Notes: generated from the letters alone by a model not told the origin. Counted from the stretch's first letter, positions 26,265 to 35,430 are shown. The stretch is DNA of 64,000 nucleotides from CBFDBF01 sp050287965 (GCA_050287965.1 JBNKCX010000041.1:186001-250000), one strand, 5' to 3'. Translations and numbers: made by a program.

Positions 26265-27014
26265 ATGAGTCAGACGGCAGCCCTCCTGGATACCCTAAAG
26301 CGGGTGTTACGCATGCGTGGGATCACCTATCGCACTATCGCCGCCGAATTAGAGATGAGCGAGGCGAGCATCAAGCGACTGTTCTCCAGCCGTCGGATCA
26401 GCCTGGACCGGCTGGAGAGGATCTGCGAACTGGCAAGCATCAGTCTTGCCGACCTGGCCAAGCAGATGGATCTGGAGATGCGCAGCGTTGACGAATTAAG
26501 CGAAGAGCAGGAACGGAAAATCACCGCCGATCCCGAACTCCTGTTAGTGACCTTCCTGGTCGTCAGCGGCTGGCGCTTTAATGAAATCCTTCATTATTAC
26601 ACCCTCACTCCCCCTCAACTGATCAAACACCTGGCCACGCTGGATCGCATCAAACTCATCGAGCTGCTGCCCAATAACCGCTTCTATCTGCGCATATCAC
26701 CCCACTTCGGCTGGCGCAAAAACGGGCCGATACAGACCTTCTTCAGCAAAAACCTGCAGCGTGACTTTCTTGAGAGTCGATTTACCGGCGAGGATGAGGC
26801 GCTGCTGTTCCCGACCTCCATGCTTACCAGGGGGTCGAGAAGCATCCTGCGGAAACGCCTGGAGGATCTGGCACGGGAATTCAACGAACTCAACCTGAAA
26901 GACCAGAAACTGCCCCTTGAACAACGCCAGCTGACCAGTCTCATACTTGCGCTAAGGCCGTGGAAGGTGCCGATGTTCGAAAAATTCGTACTGCCCGCGC
27001 TGCGTGAAGAATGA
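26265..27014 (+). CDS. XRE-family helix-turn-helix regulator
   Basis: 249 residues. An N-terminal HTH_3-type domain (about 8-62; GITYRTIAAELEMSEASIKRLF) is followed by a winged-helix-like segment (about 95-150; LTPPQLIKHLATLDRIKLIELL) and a helical C-terminus. Start ATG 26265 has GGGAGG seven bases upstream. It is divergent from the radical SAM/Lgt-like operon and probably controls it or itself; a target in the APE-like operon is possible but not visible. Confidence 0.85.
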   Translation: MSQTAALLDTLKRVLRMRGITYRTIAAELEMSEASIKRLFSSRRISLDRLERICELASISLADLAKQMDLEMRSVDELSEEQERKITADPELLLVTFLVVSGWRFNEILHYYTLTPPQLIKHLATLDRIKLIELLPNNRFYLRISPHFGWRKNGPIQTFFSKNLQRDFLESRFTGEDEALLFPTSMLTRGSRSILRKRLEDLAREFNELNLKDQKLPLEQRQLTSLILALRPWKVPMFEKFVLPALREE

Positions 27015-27036
27015 CCCCGTCAAAAGCAAACCGTCC

Positions 27037-27070
27037 AAAAAAAACGCCAGACTCCGTGAGGAATCTGGCG
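27037..27070 (-). terminator. Rho-independent terminator of the GGDEF-EAL gene
   Basis: On the minus strand an 11-bp stem with one mismatch and a TCAC loop (27045-27070, outer arms CGCCAGA/TCTGGCG) is followed by eight T residues. It lies 27 bp after the stop codon of the minus-strand gene and is convergent with the XRE gene end. Confidence 0.85.
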
Positions 27071-27096
27071 AGTTCCCGCTTTGCCTATATGGAAAA

Positions 27097-29313
27097 TCAG
27101 CCAATCTTAGCGTGGCTGTGTCGCTCCTGTTCCTGTTCCAACAAGGCGGTAAGCTTGGGGGCCGGCAGCGGCTTACTGAAAAGAAAGCCCTGAACCTGGG
27201 AGCAGTCCAAACCGCGGAGATATCGCAACTGCACCTCCCGTTCCACCCCTTCGGCGATTATATCCAGGCCGAGCCCCTTGCCGAGGGCCACGATGGCATT
27301 GACGATTGAGTACTGCTCATCCAGCGAGTCGATGCCCTTCACAAAGGAATGGTCCACCTTAAGGGTGGTCAGGGGAAGGGTCTGGAGATAACTTAGGGAG
27401 GAATAGCCTGTCCCGAAGTCATCCACGGCGATACGAACGTTATGGGCTGTGAGTTGCAACAACTTCTGTACCACGCGCTCCATATCCTTCATCAGAAGAT
27501 TTTCAGTGATCTCCAGTTCAAGATATTCCCCCGGCATGTTATTGCGTTGCAGAACATCCAACACCATATCCACAAAGTCCTCGCGGTAGAGTTGCGCGGC
27601 AGAAAGATTTACAGCAACCCTTACCGGCACCAGCCCTAAATTCCGTAAACGATCAAACTCTTCGCAGGCGGCATTCAGAACCCACTCGCCTATTTCGGAA
27701 ATCAGCCCGACCTCTTCCGCCAACGGGATAAAATCGCAGGGCATAATCATCCCCTTCTCCGGATGCTGCCAACGGATCAGCGCCTCCACTCCTACGATTC
27801 GTCCGCTTTCCATCTCCTGTTGAGGCTGGTAATGAAGAACAAACTGGTCGTTCTCCAGAGCACCGCGCAAACCACGTTCCAGAGGCAGCGTGGAAGAGGA
27901 ACTGCAGGACACCTGGTCGGAAAAGAACTGATAGCCGTTCTTACCGCGGCCCTTGATATAGTACATAGCCAGATCAGCGCTCTTTAACAACGATTCTATG
28001 CTCTGACCATCTCCCGGAAACTGTGATATACCGATACTGACGCTGATGTAGAGCTCCTGCATGCCTATGAGGAACGGCTCTTTTAGTACCTCGATAATAT
28101 TATTGGCGATGTCGGTAATCTCTGTCCTGCGCCGCACCTGCGGCAACAGGATATTAAACTCATCACCTCCCACCCGGGCCAGGGTATCGCTCTCCCGCAG
28201 ACAGTTCCTGAGCCGCAAAGCCACCGCCTGCAACAGCTCGTCACCCAATAAGTGCCCCATAGAATCATTGATGATCTTAAATCCATCGAGATCAAGAAAC
28301 AGAATCGCCAGCTTCTCTTTGTTCCGCTTGGCGTGGGACAGAGCCATTTCAAGCCGGTCACGAAACAGCGCCCGGTTCGGCAGGGTTGTCAGCAAATCAT
28401 GGTAGAGCTGATATTGAATGGTCTCCTCGGCCTTTTTACGCTCGGAGATATCTCGCATGACGCCGTAGGTCCCGGTAAAACGTTCGCCCACACCTATGTC
28501 GGGTTCTTCATAGAGACCGATAGCACACTGTTCAACGACGATTTTAGTCTCGCCCTTTCCGACGCAGTCTTTGCACTTTATACGGAATTCGATATTGCGG
28601 ACACCGCGCCTACCGGCACTTTGCTCCTCGAAGGCGAGTCTGGCGACTTCGATATCATCCGGATGCACGATCTGGGAATAGTGCATTCCGATCAACTCGT
28701 CAACTGAATATCCCAGTAACATCGAGGCCCGCTCGTTGACGAAGTGAAACCGTCCCTCCTTATCCAGCATGTAGATAATGTCCGGTGAGTTGTTTACCAC
28801 AAAGCGGTGGCAATGCTCCGAATGGGCCAGCTGTTTCTGCATATGCCGGTTTACACACTCCAGATGACGCTTCTTCACGGCATTGCCGACCGAATGCAAC
28901 AGCTCATCCATCACATACGGCTTACGCAGGAAGTCGTGCGCACCATGATGCAAAGCCCAGGTGGCCTCCTCGAAGGTGGTTTCTCCGCTGACCACAATCA
29001 CGTCGGTATGGGGGCAGTTCATTCTTGCATAATCCATTACCTGATGTCCGTCCACACCCGGCATCTTGAGATCGAGGAGCATAAGGTCGAATGACGATTC
29101 ACCCAGCATCTCGATGGCGCTTTCACCACTATAGGCGACGCTGCAACGAAAACCGTTGACGTTGAGCAGGGTTTTCAGGCTGTCGCACAGTCGCGGCTCA
29201 TCATCCACGATCAGTATGGTTGTATTGCGCTGCTGTCTGCGACCGGCCGCCTCTATCTTGCGCTTCTCCGCCTCGCTGTAGGTCACTTCCTGAAACAAGG
29301 TCAATATATTCAT
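27097..29313 (-). CDS. Response regulator with PAS, GGDEF and EAL domains (cyclic-di-GMP turnover)
   Basis: 738 residues. Receiver domain at about 31-150 with phosphorylation site Asp81 in LLDLKMPG; PAS domain about 170-295; diguanylate cyclase domain with intact GGDEF at 382-386; phosphodiesterase domain with EAL at 510-512 and DDFGTGYSS later. Both catalytic signatures are intact, so it could make or degrade cyclic-di-GMP. It lies 26 bp after the HDOD-histidine kinase gene, which is the obvious cognate sensor. Start ATG 29313 is preceded by GAGAGAAATCAGCC. Confidence 0.93.
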   Translation of the reverse strand: MNILTLFQEVTYSEAEKRKIEAAGRRQQRNTTILIVDDEPRLCDSLKTLLNVNGFRCSVAYSGESAIEMLGESSFDLMLLDLKMPGVDGHQVMDYARMNCPHTDVIVVSGETTFEEATWALHHGAHDFLRKPYVMDELLHSVGNAVKKRHLECVNRHMQKQLAHSEHCHRFVVNNSPDIIYMLDKEGRFHFVNERASMLLGYSVDELIGMHYSQIVHPDDIEVARLAFEEQSAGRRGVRNIEFRIKCKDCVGKGETKIVVEQCAIGLYEEPDIGVGERFTGTYGVMRDISERKKAEETIQYQLYHDLLTTLPNRALFRDRLEMALSHAKRNKEKLAILFLDLDGFKIINDSMGHLLGDELLQAVALRLRNCLRESDTLARVGGDEFNILLPQVRRRTEITDIANNIIEVLKEPFLIGMQELYISVSIGISQFPGDGQSIESLLKSADLAMYYIKGRGKNGYQFFSDQVSCSSSSTLPLERGLRGALENDQFVLHYQPQQEMESGRIVGVEALIRWQHPEKGMIMPCDFIPLAEEVGLISEIGEWVLNAACEEFDRLRNLGLVPVRVAVNLSAAQLYREDFVDMVLDVLQRNNMPGEYLELEITENLLMKDMERVVQKLLQLTAHNVRIAVDDFGTGYSSLSYLQTLPLTTLKVDHSFVKGIDSLDEQYSIVNAIVALGKGLGLDIIAEGVEREVQLRYLRGLDCSQVQGFLFSKPLPAPKLTALLEQEQERHSHAKIG

Positions 29314-29339
29314 GGCTGATTTCTCTCTGAGGAACCTTT

Positions 29340-31457
29340 TCAGTTCACAGGAAGTAGAATTCGGAATTCCGTTCCGCGCTCACCGCTGCTGCAACTAATC
29401 GTTCCAGACAGTTCGGTTACCAGATTTTTTACTATCGTCAGCCCGAGCCCGGAATGCTCCTTGCCCTTACCGCTCTGCACCGGGCTAAAAAGATTCTGCA
29501 TAATGCTTCCAGGTATACCCGGACCATTGTCGCTGACGGTCAACTCCACAAAGGGTTTTCCGTCAACATTGACCTGTCCCTTGGTTCCTATAGATATCCT
29601 TCCTCCTTCCGGCGTCGCTTCCACAGCATTCTTCAGCAGATTCGTCAGTATCTGCTTTAGTTTGTTGCGTCTGCTCGACAGGGGTTGCAATCTCCCATCC
29701 AGATCCAGTTCCGCTGTTATGCCACGGGTATTGAATATCGATATCTGGAACAGGGAAATCAGATCCCGGATGGTGGCATTCAGGTCCACCTTCCCCCCTT
29801 GCGCTGCGGTGTCGTCCCGTTCCTGCTTTCCGAACCTGAGCAGGATCCTTCCGACACGTTCGATCTCTTCTCTGAGGACCGTTATCTGTTCCTGGGCGGC
29901 GTGCTCTTTCTCAAGCTGCAACGACAGGACCTCAAGATAATTATTGATAATCCCGAGAGGGTTGTTGGCTTCATGCAGCAACATCCGGGCCTGCCTTATC
30001 GCCTCGGAACGCTCGGTACTGAACATCTCCTTCTGCTCGTCGATTATGCCCCGGAGGCGCAATATCCCGCGCGCCGCTTCAGCGCAAAAATAGCCGAGTA
30101 AATCCCCTCGCTCATCCAGCAATTGACGCTCATCCCGGTCCAATCCCACCACCAGAACCCCGGCCTTTTCACCATCGGCGATCATTGGCAGGCAAACCAT
30201 CCCCTCAACTCCCAACATCCTTATCAGCTGCCGGTCTATCACCGCCAGCGATTCGGCAACATCCGGGTCGAATGAGGAGCATCGTTCCCCCTGCAACAGG
30301 CTGTCGGCGATCAGACTACGATCCGCCTCCAGCGGTAGCTGGAACTCACAACCGCGCTCCCTGTTGGCAGCGCACCAGGCTGTGGAGCTGAGTTGGTTAT
30401 CCCCCTCGGAATAAAGAAAACCGATACCGTAGGGAAGTGAAAACAGGAGCCGGAGGTTTTGCATAATGGTTTGCAGAACCGCGTCCATATCCTTACCGTC
30501 CAGCAGTTGCTGACGGGTACCGTCGATCAGGGTTACATCATGCACCTGGCGAGCGAGAGCCGCCTCAACCTGCGGGCTGTCGGGTTGAACATGTTCCGCC
30601 TCCGCTGCAACGGCAGACTTAAAAGGTATTTCCAGGGCCCTGGCCGTCTGTTTGACCCGCTCATCCACTTCCGACAACAGTTCATCCAGCAACGGTTGCC
30701 CGAGACCGAAGAGGAGATCGGCCTCCCGCCCAATATCACCGTCGTACCATCCCCGTTCCCCGAGTTTATGTGAAAGATTGATCAACTTAACCAGCGGAGA
30801 GGCGTCGAGCACGGCCTCCCCCGGCTCATACTGATAGAGCAATGCGTCCCCGACAAAAGAATCCAATCCCCAGTTACCGACCAGCATCGCCCCGACCTCA
30901 GGGGAGGTTGTCCCGAACCGTTCCCGCTCGGCTTGGGCAAGGGTCTGCTCCGAGGTAGCCCCCATCAGAACGCCGGTATAGCTCACGGCCGCGTAATTCA
31001 ACAGCGCCAATTGCCCTACCTTATGTATCAGCCCGGTCAGGAACGCCTCATCTTCCGAAGGGTATCCGGTCAGGCGCGCGAGGGCCTTTGCCGCATGCGC
31101 GCAGGTAAGGGAGCTCCGCCAAAAGCTATTCAGACAGCTATCCAGATCTTCGTCGATCTGGGAAAAGAACCGGTGTACCGCGGCGGTAACGGCGATACTG
31201 CGGATGGTGTTAATACCCAGGGCAATCAGCAGACGATTAAAATCCTTGACCCCGTTCCACTGGGCATAGAGCGGTGAATTGCCGACGGCGACTATGCGCG
31301 TGCTCAGGGCCGTATCCATCTTCAGGATATCGGCAATCTCCCCGAAACTGACATCGGCCTTGTAGCAAGCCTGCATCAGCTTCAGCAGGACATGGGGCAA
31401 AGATGGCAGTCGGCCGATATCGAGGACCCTGGCATTATTTATGGAAGGGATGGCCAT
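29340..31457 (-). CDS. HDOD-GAF sensor histidine kinase
   Basis: 705 residues. HDOD domain at about 15-275 (LPSLPHVLLKLMQ, ALSTRIVAVGNSPLY), GAF-like domain about 310-465, then a kinase core with the phosphorylatable His495 in LLHEANNPLG, an N box (LTNLLKNAVEATPEGG) and G boxes (DNGPGIPG, GLGLTIVKNL). No membrane segment is seen, so it is cytoplasmic. An HDOD domain fused to a histidine kinase is uncommon. It is first in the operon with the GGDEF-EAL response regulator. Confidence 0.9.
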   Translation of the reverse strand: MAIPSINNARVLDIGRLPSLPHVLLKLMQACYKADVSFGEIADILKMDTALSTRIVAVGNSPLYAQWNGVKDFNRLLIALGINTIRSIAVTAAVHRFFSQIDEDLDSCLNSFWRSSLTCAHAAKALARLTGYPSEDEAFLTGLIHKVGQLALLNYAAVSYTGVLMGATSEQTLAQAERERFGTTSPEVGAMLVGNWGLDSFVGDALLYQYEPGEAVLDASPLVKLINLSHKLGERGWYDGDIGREADLLFGLGQPLLDELLSEVDERVKQTARALEIPFKSAVAAEAEHVQPDSPQVEAALARQVHDVTLIDGTRQQLLDGKDMDAVLQTIMQNLRLLFSLPYGIGFLYSEGDNQLSSTAWCAANRERGCEFQLPLEADRSLIADSLLQGERCSSFDPDVAESLAVIDRQLIRMLGVEGMVCLPMIADGEKAGVLVVGLDRDERQLLDERGDLLGYFCAEAARGILRLRGIIDEQKEMFSTERSEAIRQARMLLHEANNPLGIINNYLEVLSLQLEKEHAAQEQITVLREEIERVGRILLRFGKQERDDTAAQGGKVDLNATIRDLISLFQISIFNTRGITAELDLDGRLQPLSSRRNKLKQILTNLLKNAVEATPEGGRISIGTKGQVNVDGKPFVELTVSDNGPGIPGSIMQNLFSPVQSGKGKEHSGLGLTIVKNLVTELSGTISCSSGERGTEFRILLPVN

Positions 31458-31466
31458 ACTTCATAC

Positions 31467-31494
31467 AATATAGGAGAATTGTCTCCTAAGTCAA
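31467..31494 (-). promoter_or_regulatory. Promoter of the HDOD kinase operon with embedded palindrome
   Basis: Minus-strand TTGACT (31489-31494), a 16-bp spacer and TATATT (31467-31472). The stretch from the -10 edge to the -35 (31471-31488) is a perfect inverted repeat, TAGGAGA-ATTG-TCTCCTA, in an operator-like position. The expected transcript start is near 31460, only a few bases from the ATG at 31457, and there is no Shine-Dalgarno, so the transcript may be almost leaderless. Confidence 0.6.
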
Positions 31495-31609
31495 TGAAAT
31501 CCCCGGACAATTTTGTGAGAATTTTGAGAAAAACCGTGACCCTGTTGGTAAAAGCAGCGGCCGACGGAGGGGGCTTTTCTCATTGCATCCTTTGCACCCT
31601 GGAATAAAA

Positions 31610-31803
31610 CGCAAAGTGCGCAAAGGCGCGGAGGCGCAAAGTTGATTAAATCAACGCGCAGTTACGTGCCAGGCACAGATCAGCTTGGAATGGGGCTATA
31701 ACGGAAAATACTGTCAGGTAGTGCTAACGTACACCCTGACCTACGCCACTTCTGGGAAGGCTCATCGCCGGAGACGGCGGTTAAGCTCTGCGCCTTTGCG
31801 TTC
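31610..31803. repeat. Hairpin-rich intergenic repeat with CGCAAAG ends
   Basis: The stretch opens with CGCAAAGTGCGCAAAGGCGC and closes with CTCTGCGCCTTTGCGTT, an inverted version of it. Inside are several palindromes: GTTGATTAAATCAAC (31641-31655), GTGCCAGGCAC (31666-31676), GTCAGG...CCTGAC (31713-31740) and CGCCGGAGACGGCG (31766-31779). It contains no ORF. Related CGCAAAG sequences occur at 35460-35540 and 50034-50069. The remaining bases of the 31458-31803 gap show no gene. Confidence 0.6.
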
Positions 31804-32517
31804 CTATCCCGCCCCTTCGCAAGAGTCGTCCCTGAACTTGCACAGCCGGTAGACCTGCTCCGACATGCGGCTTAATCCACGATCCTGATAGCGATCGCTA
31901 CCCTGCAGAAGATCCAGCGAATCCAGCAGCGTTATATCAAAAGCGGATAGGAAGAGTTCCCGGACCTCCGCTTCCGTCACGCTGAAGGGTGGACCTTGCA
32001 TCTCCTGCTGCGGATAGTCCATCGCCACCAGAAGCACTTCGCAACCCGCGGGCAGGAGCCGCGCGAGGAAATGTGCGTACACTTTTCTCTGGTCGCGATC
32101 GAGAGCAACCAGCGACGCCCGATCATATACGGCGTCCACGGTCTGGAGATCACCCGTCTCGAGGGCGAACAGGTCTCCGCAAAGGATTTCGTAACTGCCC
32201 GCCTGCCACCGGGTGAACTGTTCCTGTTCCGCCAAACGGGGTTCCAGTCCCAGTTCGGCAAAAAAAGAGGAGACGGCGATCGGACTCAGTTCCACACCGA
32301 GAAGCCGGTAATCGCGCTCCGCCAGCCATACCATATCCCTGCTTTTGCCGCAGAGGGGAACCAATACCCGGGAACCGGGGGGGACGTTCAGGAGATGCCA
32401 GAACCCGAGAAGATGAGGGTTGTACTCATGATGATGCCATCCAATGGTATTCTCCTCCCAACGCCGGAGCCAGAACGTTTTGAGTGCCTCACTGGTTCCT
32501 TCCGGTGTCTTCGACAT
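31804..32517 (-). CDS. tpm: Thiopurine S-methyltransferase family protein
   Basis: 237 residues. SAM-dependent methyltransferase of the TPMT family, known to methylate thiopurines and, in bacteria, selenium or tellurium compounds. The N-terminus WLRRWEENTIGWHHHEYNPHL and the SAM site VLVPLCGKSRDMVWLAERD are characteristic. Length is slightly above the usual 215-220. It follows purA by 56 bp on the same strand. Confidence 0.9.
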   Translation of the reverse strand: MSKTPEGTSEALKTFWLRRWEENTIGWHHHEYNPHLLGFWHLLNVPPGSRVLVPLCGKSRDMVWLAERDYRLLGVELSPIAVSSFFAELGLEPRLAEQEQFTRWQAGSYEILCGDLFALETGDLQTVDAVYDRASLVALDRDQRKVYAHFLARLLPAGCEVLLVAMDYPQQEMQGPPFSVTEAEVRELFLSAFDITLLDSLDLLQGSDRYQDRGLSRMSEQVYRLCKFRDDSCEGAG

Positions 32518-32573
32518 GGGATCGATCTCGGGAGGTGCATTGGGCGGACCGGGCCCGCCCAGTGCCGAAAGAA

Positions 32574-33872
32574 TTATCCGTTATTGAAAGGATGTCGCAG
32601 GACAATTGTCTCCTCACGATCCGGACCGGTGGAGATGACATCGATGGGCGTACCACAGAGTTCCTCAATTCGGTTAAGGTAATCCCGTGCCTGCCGGGGA
32701 AGATCGTCGATACCCTGCGCCCCCAGGGTGGACTCCTGCCAACCCGGCATCTCGATATAGATGGGCTCGCATTTCTCAAAGCGGTCCGCGCCGGCCGGTG
32801 GAACATCCACTTCCTTTCCATCCAACTTGTAGGCTACGCAGATCTTCAATTTTTCCAGTCCGTCCAGGACGTCCAGTTTGGTGATACAGATGCCGGTTAC
32901 GCTGTTGATGGCCAGGGATCGGCGCAACGCTACGGTATCAAGCCAGCCGCAACGGCGTTGCCGTCCGGTGGTGGCACCGAATTCGTGCCCTTTCACACCC
33001 AGATGCTCCCCATTCGCATCGAACAGCTCCGTGGGAAAGGGTCCCGAGCCGACGCGGGTGGTATAGGCCTTGACGATTCCGAGAACATAGTCCAGTTCCC
33101 GCGGTCCCATGCCGGTACCGCTCGCCGCACCGCCACAGGTGGTGTTCGACGAAGTGACGTAAGGATAGGTCCCGTGATCGATATCGAGCAACGTCCCCTG
33201 GGCGCCTTCGAACATGATGTTCTGTCCGTCCGCACGCATCCGATGCAGGGTACCGGTGACATCCTCCACCATCGGGGCTATGCGCTCACCCTGTGCCAGG
33301 GCCTGCTCCAGAACCTGGCCATAGTCGACGGTGGCGGCCTTGTAGTAATGCTGCAGAGCAAAATTGTGGTACTCCATTACCTCAAGCAGGCGTTCCTTGA
33401 AGTGTTCCGGATCGAGCAGTTCACCGAGTCGGATGCCGCGACGAGACACCTTGTCCTCATAGGCCGGGCCGATACCGCGCCCGGTAGTACCGATAGCCTT
33501 CTTGCCTCGAGCCGTCTCGCGTGCCTGATCCAGGGCAATGTGATAAGGCAGAATCAGCGGACAGGATTCACTGATTCCGAGCCTGGAGGTGGCCGGTACC
33601 CCGCTCTGTTCCAGCATATCCAGCTCTTTCAGCAAGGCTTCCGGGGAAAGAACCACACCGTTACCGATCAGGCAACGGACGTTTTCCCGCAGGATACCTG
33701 ATGGGATCAGGTGCAGAACGGTCTTCTTGCCGCTTATCACCAGCGTATGGCCGGCATTGTGACCGCCCTGAAAACGTACTACGGCCTGCGCACGGTCGGT
33801 CAACAGATCAACCACTTTCCCCTTGCCCTCATCACCCCACTGGGTGCCGAGCACTACGACATTTTTTCCCAT
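32574..33872 (-). CDS. purA: Adenylosuccinate synthetase
   Basis: 432 residues. Catalyses GTP-dependent formation of adenylosuccinate from IMP and aspartate in AMP synthesis. N-terminal nucleotide motif GTQWGDEGKGKVVD, the QGGHNAGHT loop, and TTGRGIGPAYEDK are conserved. The ATG at 33872 gives the conserved MGKNVVVLG start and has GAG seven bases upstream; the longer in-frame frame to 33944 lacks support. Located 50 bp after hisZ, as in many gammaproteobacteria. Confidence 0.96.
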   Translation of the reverse strand: MGKNVVVLGTQWGDEGKGKVVDLLTDRAQAVVRFQGGHNAGHTLVISGKKTVLHLIPSGILRENVRCLIGNGVVLSPEALLKELDMLEQSGVPATSRLGISESCPLILPYHIALDQARETARGKKAIGTTGRGIGPAYEDKVSRRGIRLGELLDPEHFKERLLEVMEYHNFALQHYYKAATVDYGQVLEQALAQGERIAPMVEDVTGTLHRMRADGQNIMFEGAQGTLLDIDHGTYPYVTSSNTTCGGAASGTGMGPRELDYVLGIVKAYTTRVGSGPFPTELFDANGEHLGVKGHEFGATTGRQRRCGWLDTVALRRSLAINSVTGICITKLDVLDGLEKLKICVAYKLDGKEVDVPPAGADRFEKCEPIYIEMPGWQESTLGAQGIDDLPRQARDYLNRIEELCGTPIDVISTGPDREETIVLRHPFNNG

Positions 33873-33922
33873 GTTAAATCTCAGTTGCTTGATGTTCTTT
33901 TCGGAGGCGAAGGTGTCGTCTG

Positions 33923-35101
33923 TTACAACGGCGTTACGACCCATTCATCTTCTGTCTTCTCCAGCATCGCGCTACAGCCCATCTCCCTGGCTTCGCCCTG
34001 CTGGCCGGGCAGGGCACAGACCACACGCCGCCCTTCCCCACGTAGCGCATCCACACACGCCCGCAATTGCGCATCCTCGGACCAGGGCGCAAATATACCA
34101 TCTTCCTCCCCTCGACCCACGCCTTTTCCGAGCTTAAGCAGGGTCCTGAGATCGGCGCTGAAACCGCAGGCCGGTCTGGCGCGCCCGAATACCCGGCCGA
34201 TATCGTCATAGCGCCCTCCACGGGCGATCTCCTGTCCCAGGGCCGGAACGAAAGCGGCGAAAACCACGCCGGTATGGTAGTGATAACCGCGCAATTCCGC
34301 CAGATCGAAGTGCAAAGAGGCATCCGGCAGACGCCCCCTCAGCAGGGACGCCAGCTTCTCCAGATCCCCCAGGGCCGCCAGGACCTCCGTTCCCGCCCCC
34401 GCCAGGTGCTTCCGCCCCCGTTCCAGGGCATCGTCACCGCTCAATTCCGGCAATATTTCAAACATCTCCGCCAGAGGGGCCGGGATTCCCATAGTTTTCA
34501 CCAGAGCCGCAACCTCCGGCACCGCCTTGCGCTGCAGGGTGTTGAACAGATCGTGCTCCTGCTGTTTATCCAGCCCGGCCTGCCTGGCCAGACTGCGAAA
34601 TATGCCCACATGCCCGAGATCCAGGTATGTATCCTCGATCCCCGCCCGATTCAGCGTCTCCATCATGAGGCAAAGGATCTCCAGCTCGCTCTCTACCCCT
34701 GAGTGCCCGTAGAGCTCCGCCCCCACCTGCATCGGCGCGCGGGAACCACCAAAATCATCGCCGCGCGTATGCAGTACGGTTCCCAGGTAACAGAGCCGGG
34801 TGGGACAGTCTCTGCGCAACTGGTGGGCGTCGATACGTGCCGCCTGAGGGGTGATATCCGCCCGAATGCCCAGTTGCCGTCCGGTAGGCTGATCGGTGAC
34901 CTTAAAAGTCTTCAGATCGAGATCGCCGCTGGTGCTGGTGAGCAGAGATTCGACATACTCCACAAACGGGGGGAATATCAATTCATATCCCCAGCATCGA
35001 TACAGATCGAGGAGTTCTCGACGCAGGGCCTCCAGGGCCGACGCCTGGGGCGGCAGAACCTCCTCAATGCCTTGCGGTAATAACCAATGTTCGTTTCGCA
35101 T
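33923..35101 (-). CDS. hisZ: ATP phosphoribosyltransferase regulatory subunit
   Basis: 392 residues related to class II histidyl-tRNA synthetase. HisZ is the regulatory partner of the short form HisG in histidine synthesis. Recognisable parts are the N-terminal QGIEEVLPPQA, the motif-2-like TDQPTGRQLGIRADITPQAARI, and a GGRYDDIG stretch. The start lies six bases from the left end of the MITE-like element, and no ribosome binding site is visible, so the insertion may have removed the native leader. Confidence 0.93.
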   Translation of the reverse strand: MRNEHWLLPQGIEEVLPPQASALEALRRELLDLYRCWGYELIFPPFVEYVESLLTSTSGDLDLKTFKVTDQPTGRQLGIRADITPQAARIDAHQLRRDCPTRLCYLGTVLHTRGDDFGGSRAPMQVGAELYGHSGVESELEILCLMMETLNRAGIEDTYLDLGHVGIFRSLARQAGLDKQQEHDLFNTLQRKAVPEVAALVKTMGIPAPLAEMFEILPELSGDDALERGRKHLAGAGTEVLAALGDLEKLASLLRGRLPDASLHFDLAELRGYHYHTGVVFAAFVPALGQEIARGGRYDDIGRVFGRARPACGFSADLRTLLKLGKGVGRGEEDGIFAPWSEDAQLRACVDALRGEGRRVVCALPGQQGEAREMGCSAMLEKTEDEWVVTPL

Positions 35102-35107
35102 TTTCAG

Positions 35108-35244
35108 GGAGCCTCTGATTAAGTCGCTGATGAGCCGAATTTGTGTCCAAATGGTGATGATCGCAAGACGTGGCGCACAAGCCGCCTTGCATCTCAGGAC
35201 GCAAAGGCAGCGTCTCGGCCATCATGGACTTGATTTGAGGCTCC
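35108..35244. mobile_element. MITE-like element, 137 bp, with 18-bp inverted ends
   Basis: Left end GGAGCCTCTGATTAAGTC and right end GACTTGATTTGAGGCTCC are inverted repeats with three mismatches. No ORF lies inside. The flanking tetranucleotides are TCAG on the left and TTAG on the right, close to the YTAR-type target duplication made by IS5-like elements. The right end abuts the DUF2065 stop codon and the left end lies 6 bp from hisZ, in a conserved operon. The parent element is not present in this window. Confidence 0.6.
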
Positions 35245-35430
35245 TTAGTTCACTAAATAAAGCATAACGACGCCAAGCACCATGCAGACCAACCCGGCTA
35301 TACGCAGGGAATGATCGTCCGTTTCATCCACCGCGCGAACCATTTTTCGCAAGGTACCCGGACTGAGAAACGGAAATATTCCCTCAATCACCATCACCAG
35401 CGAAAGGGCCACCAACAGATCGTGCCACAT
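35245..35430 (-). CDS. DUF2065 family small membrane protein
   Basis: 61 residues with two membrane helices separated by a short polar loop (about 5-25 and 41-60). Matches the DUF2065 proteins that follow hflC and precede hisZ or purA in many gammaproteobacteria. Function unknown. Its stop codon directly touches the MITE-like element, so the downstream end is disturbed but the protein is complete. Confidence 0.85.
   Translation of the reverse strand: MWHDLLVALSLVMVIEGIFPFLSPGTLRKMVRAVDETDDHSLRIAGLVCMVLGVVMLYLVN

Noticed and set aside
31610..31803. Possible CRISPR-like array from CGCAAAG units
   Set aside because: Units are irregularly spaced and inverted, without spacers of constant length and without cas genes.
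35102..35244. tRNA or small RNA gene before hisZ
   Set aside because: No cloverleaf; the inverted ends and flanks fit a MITE-like element better.
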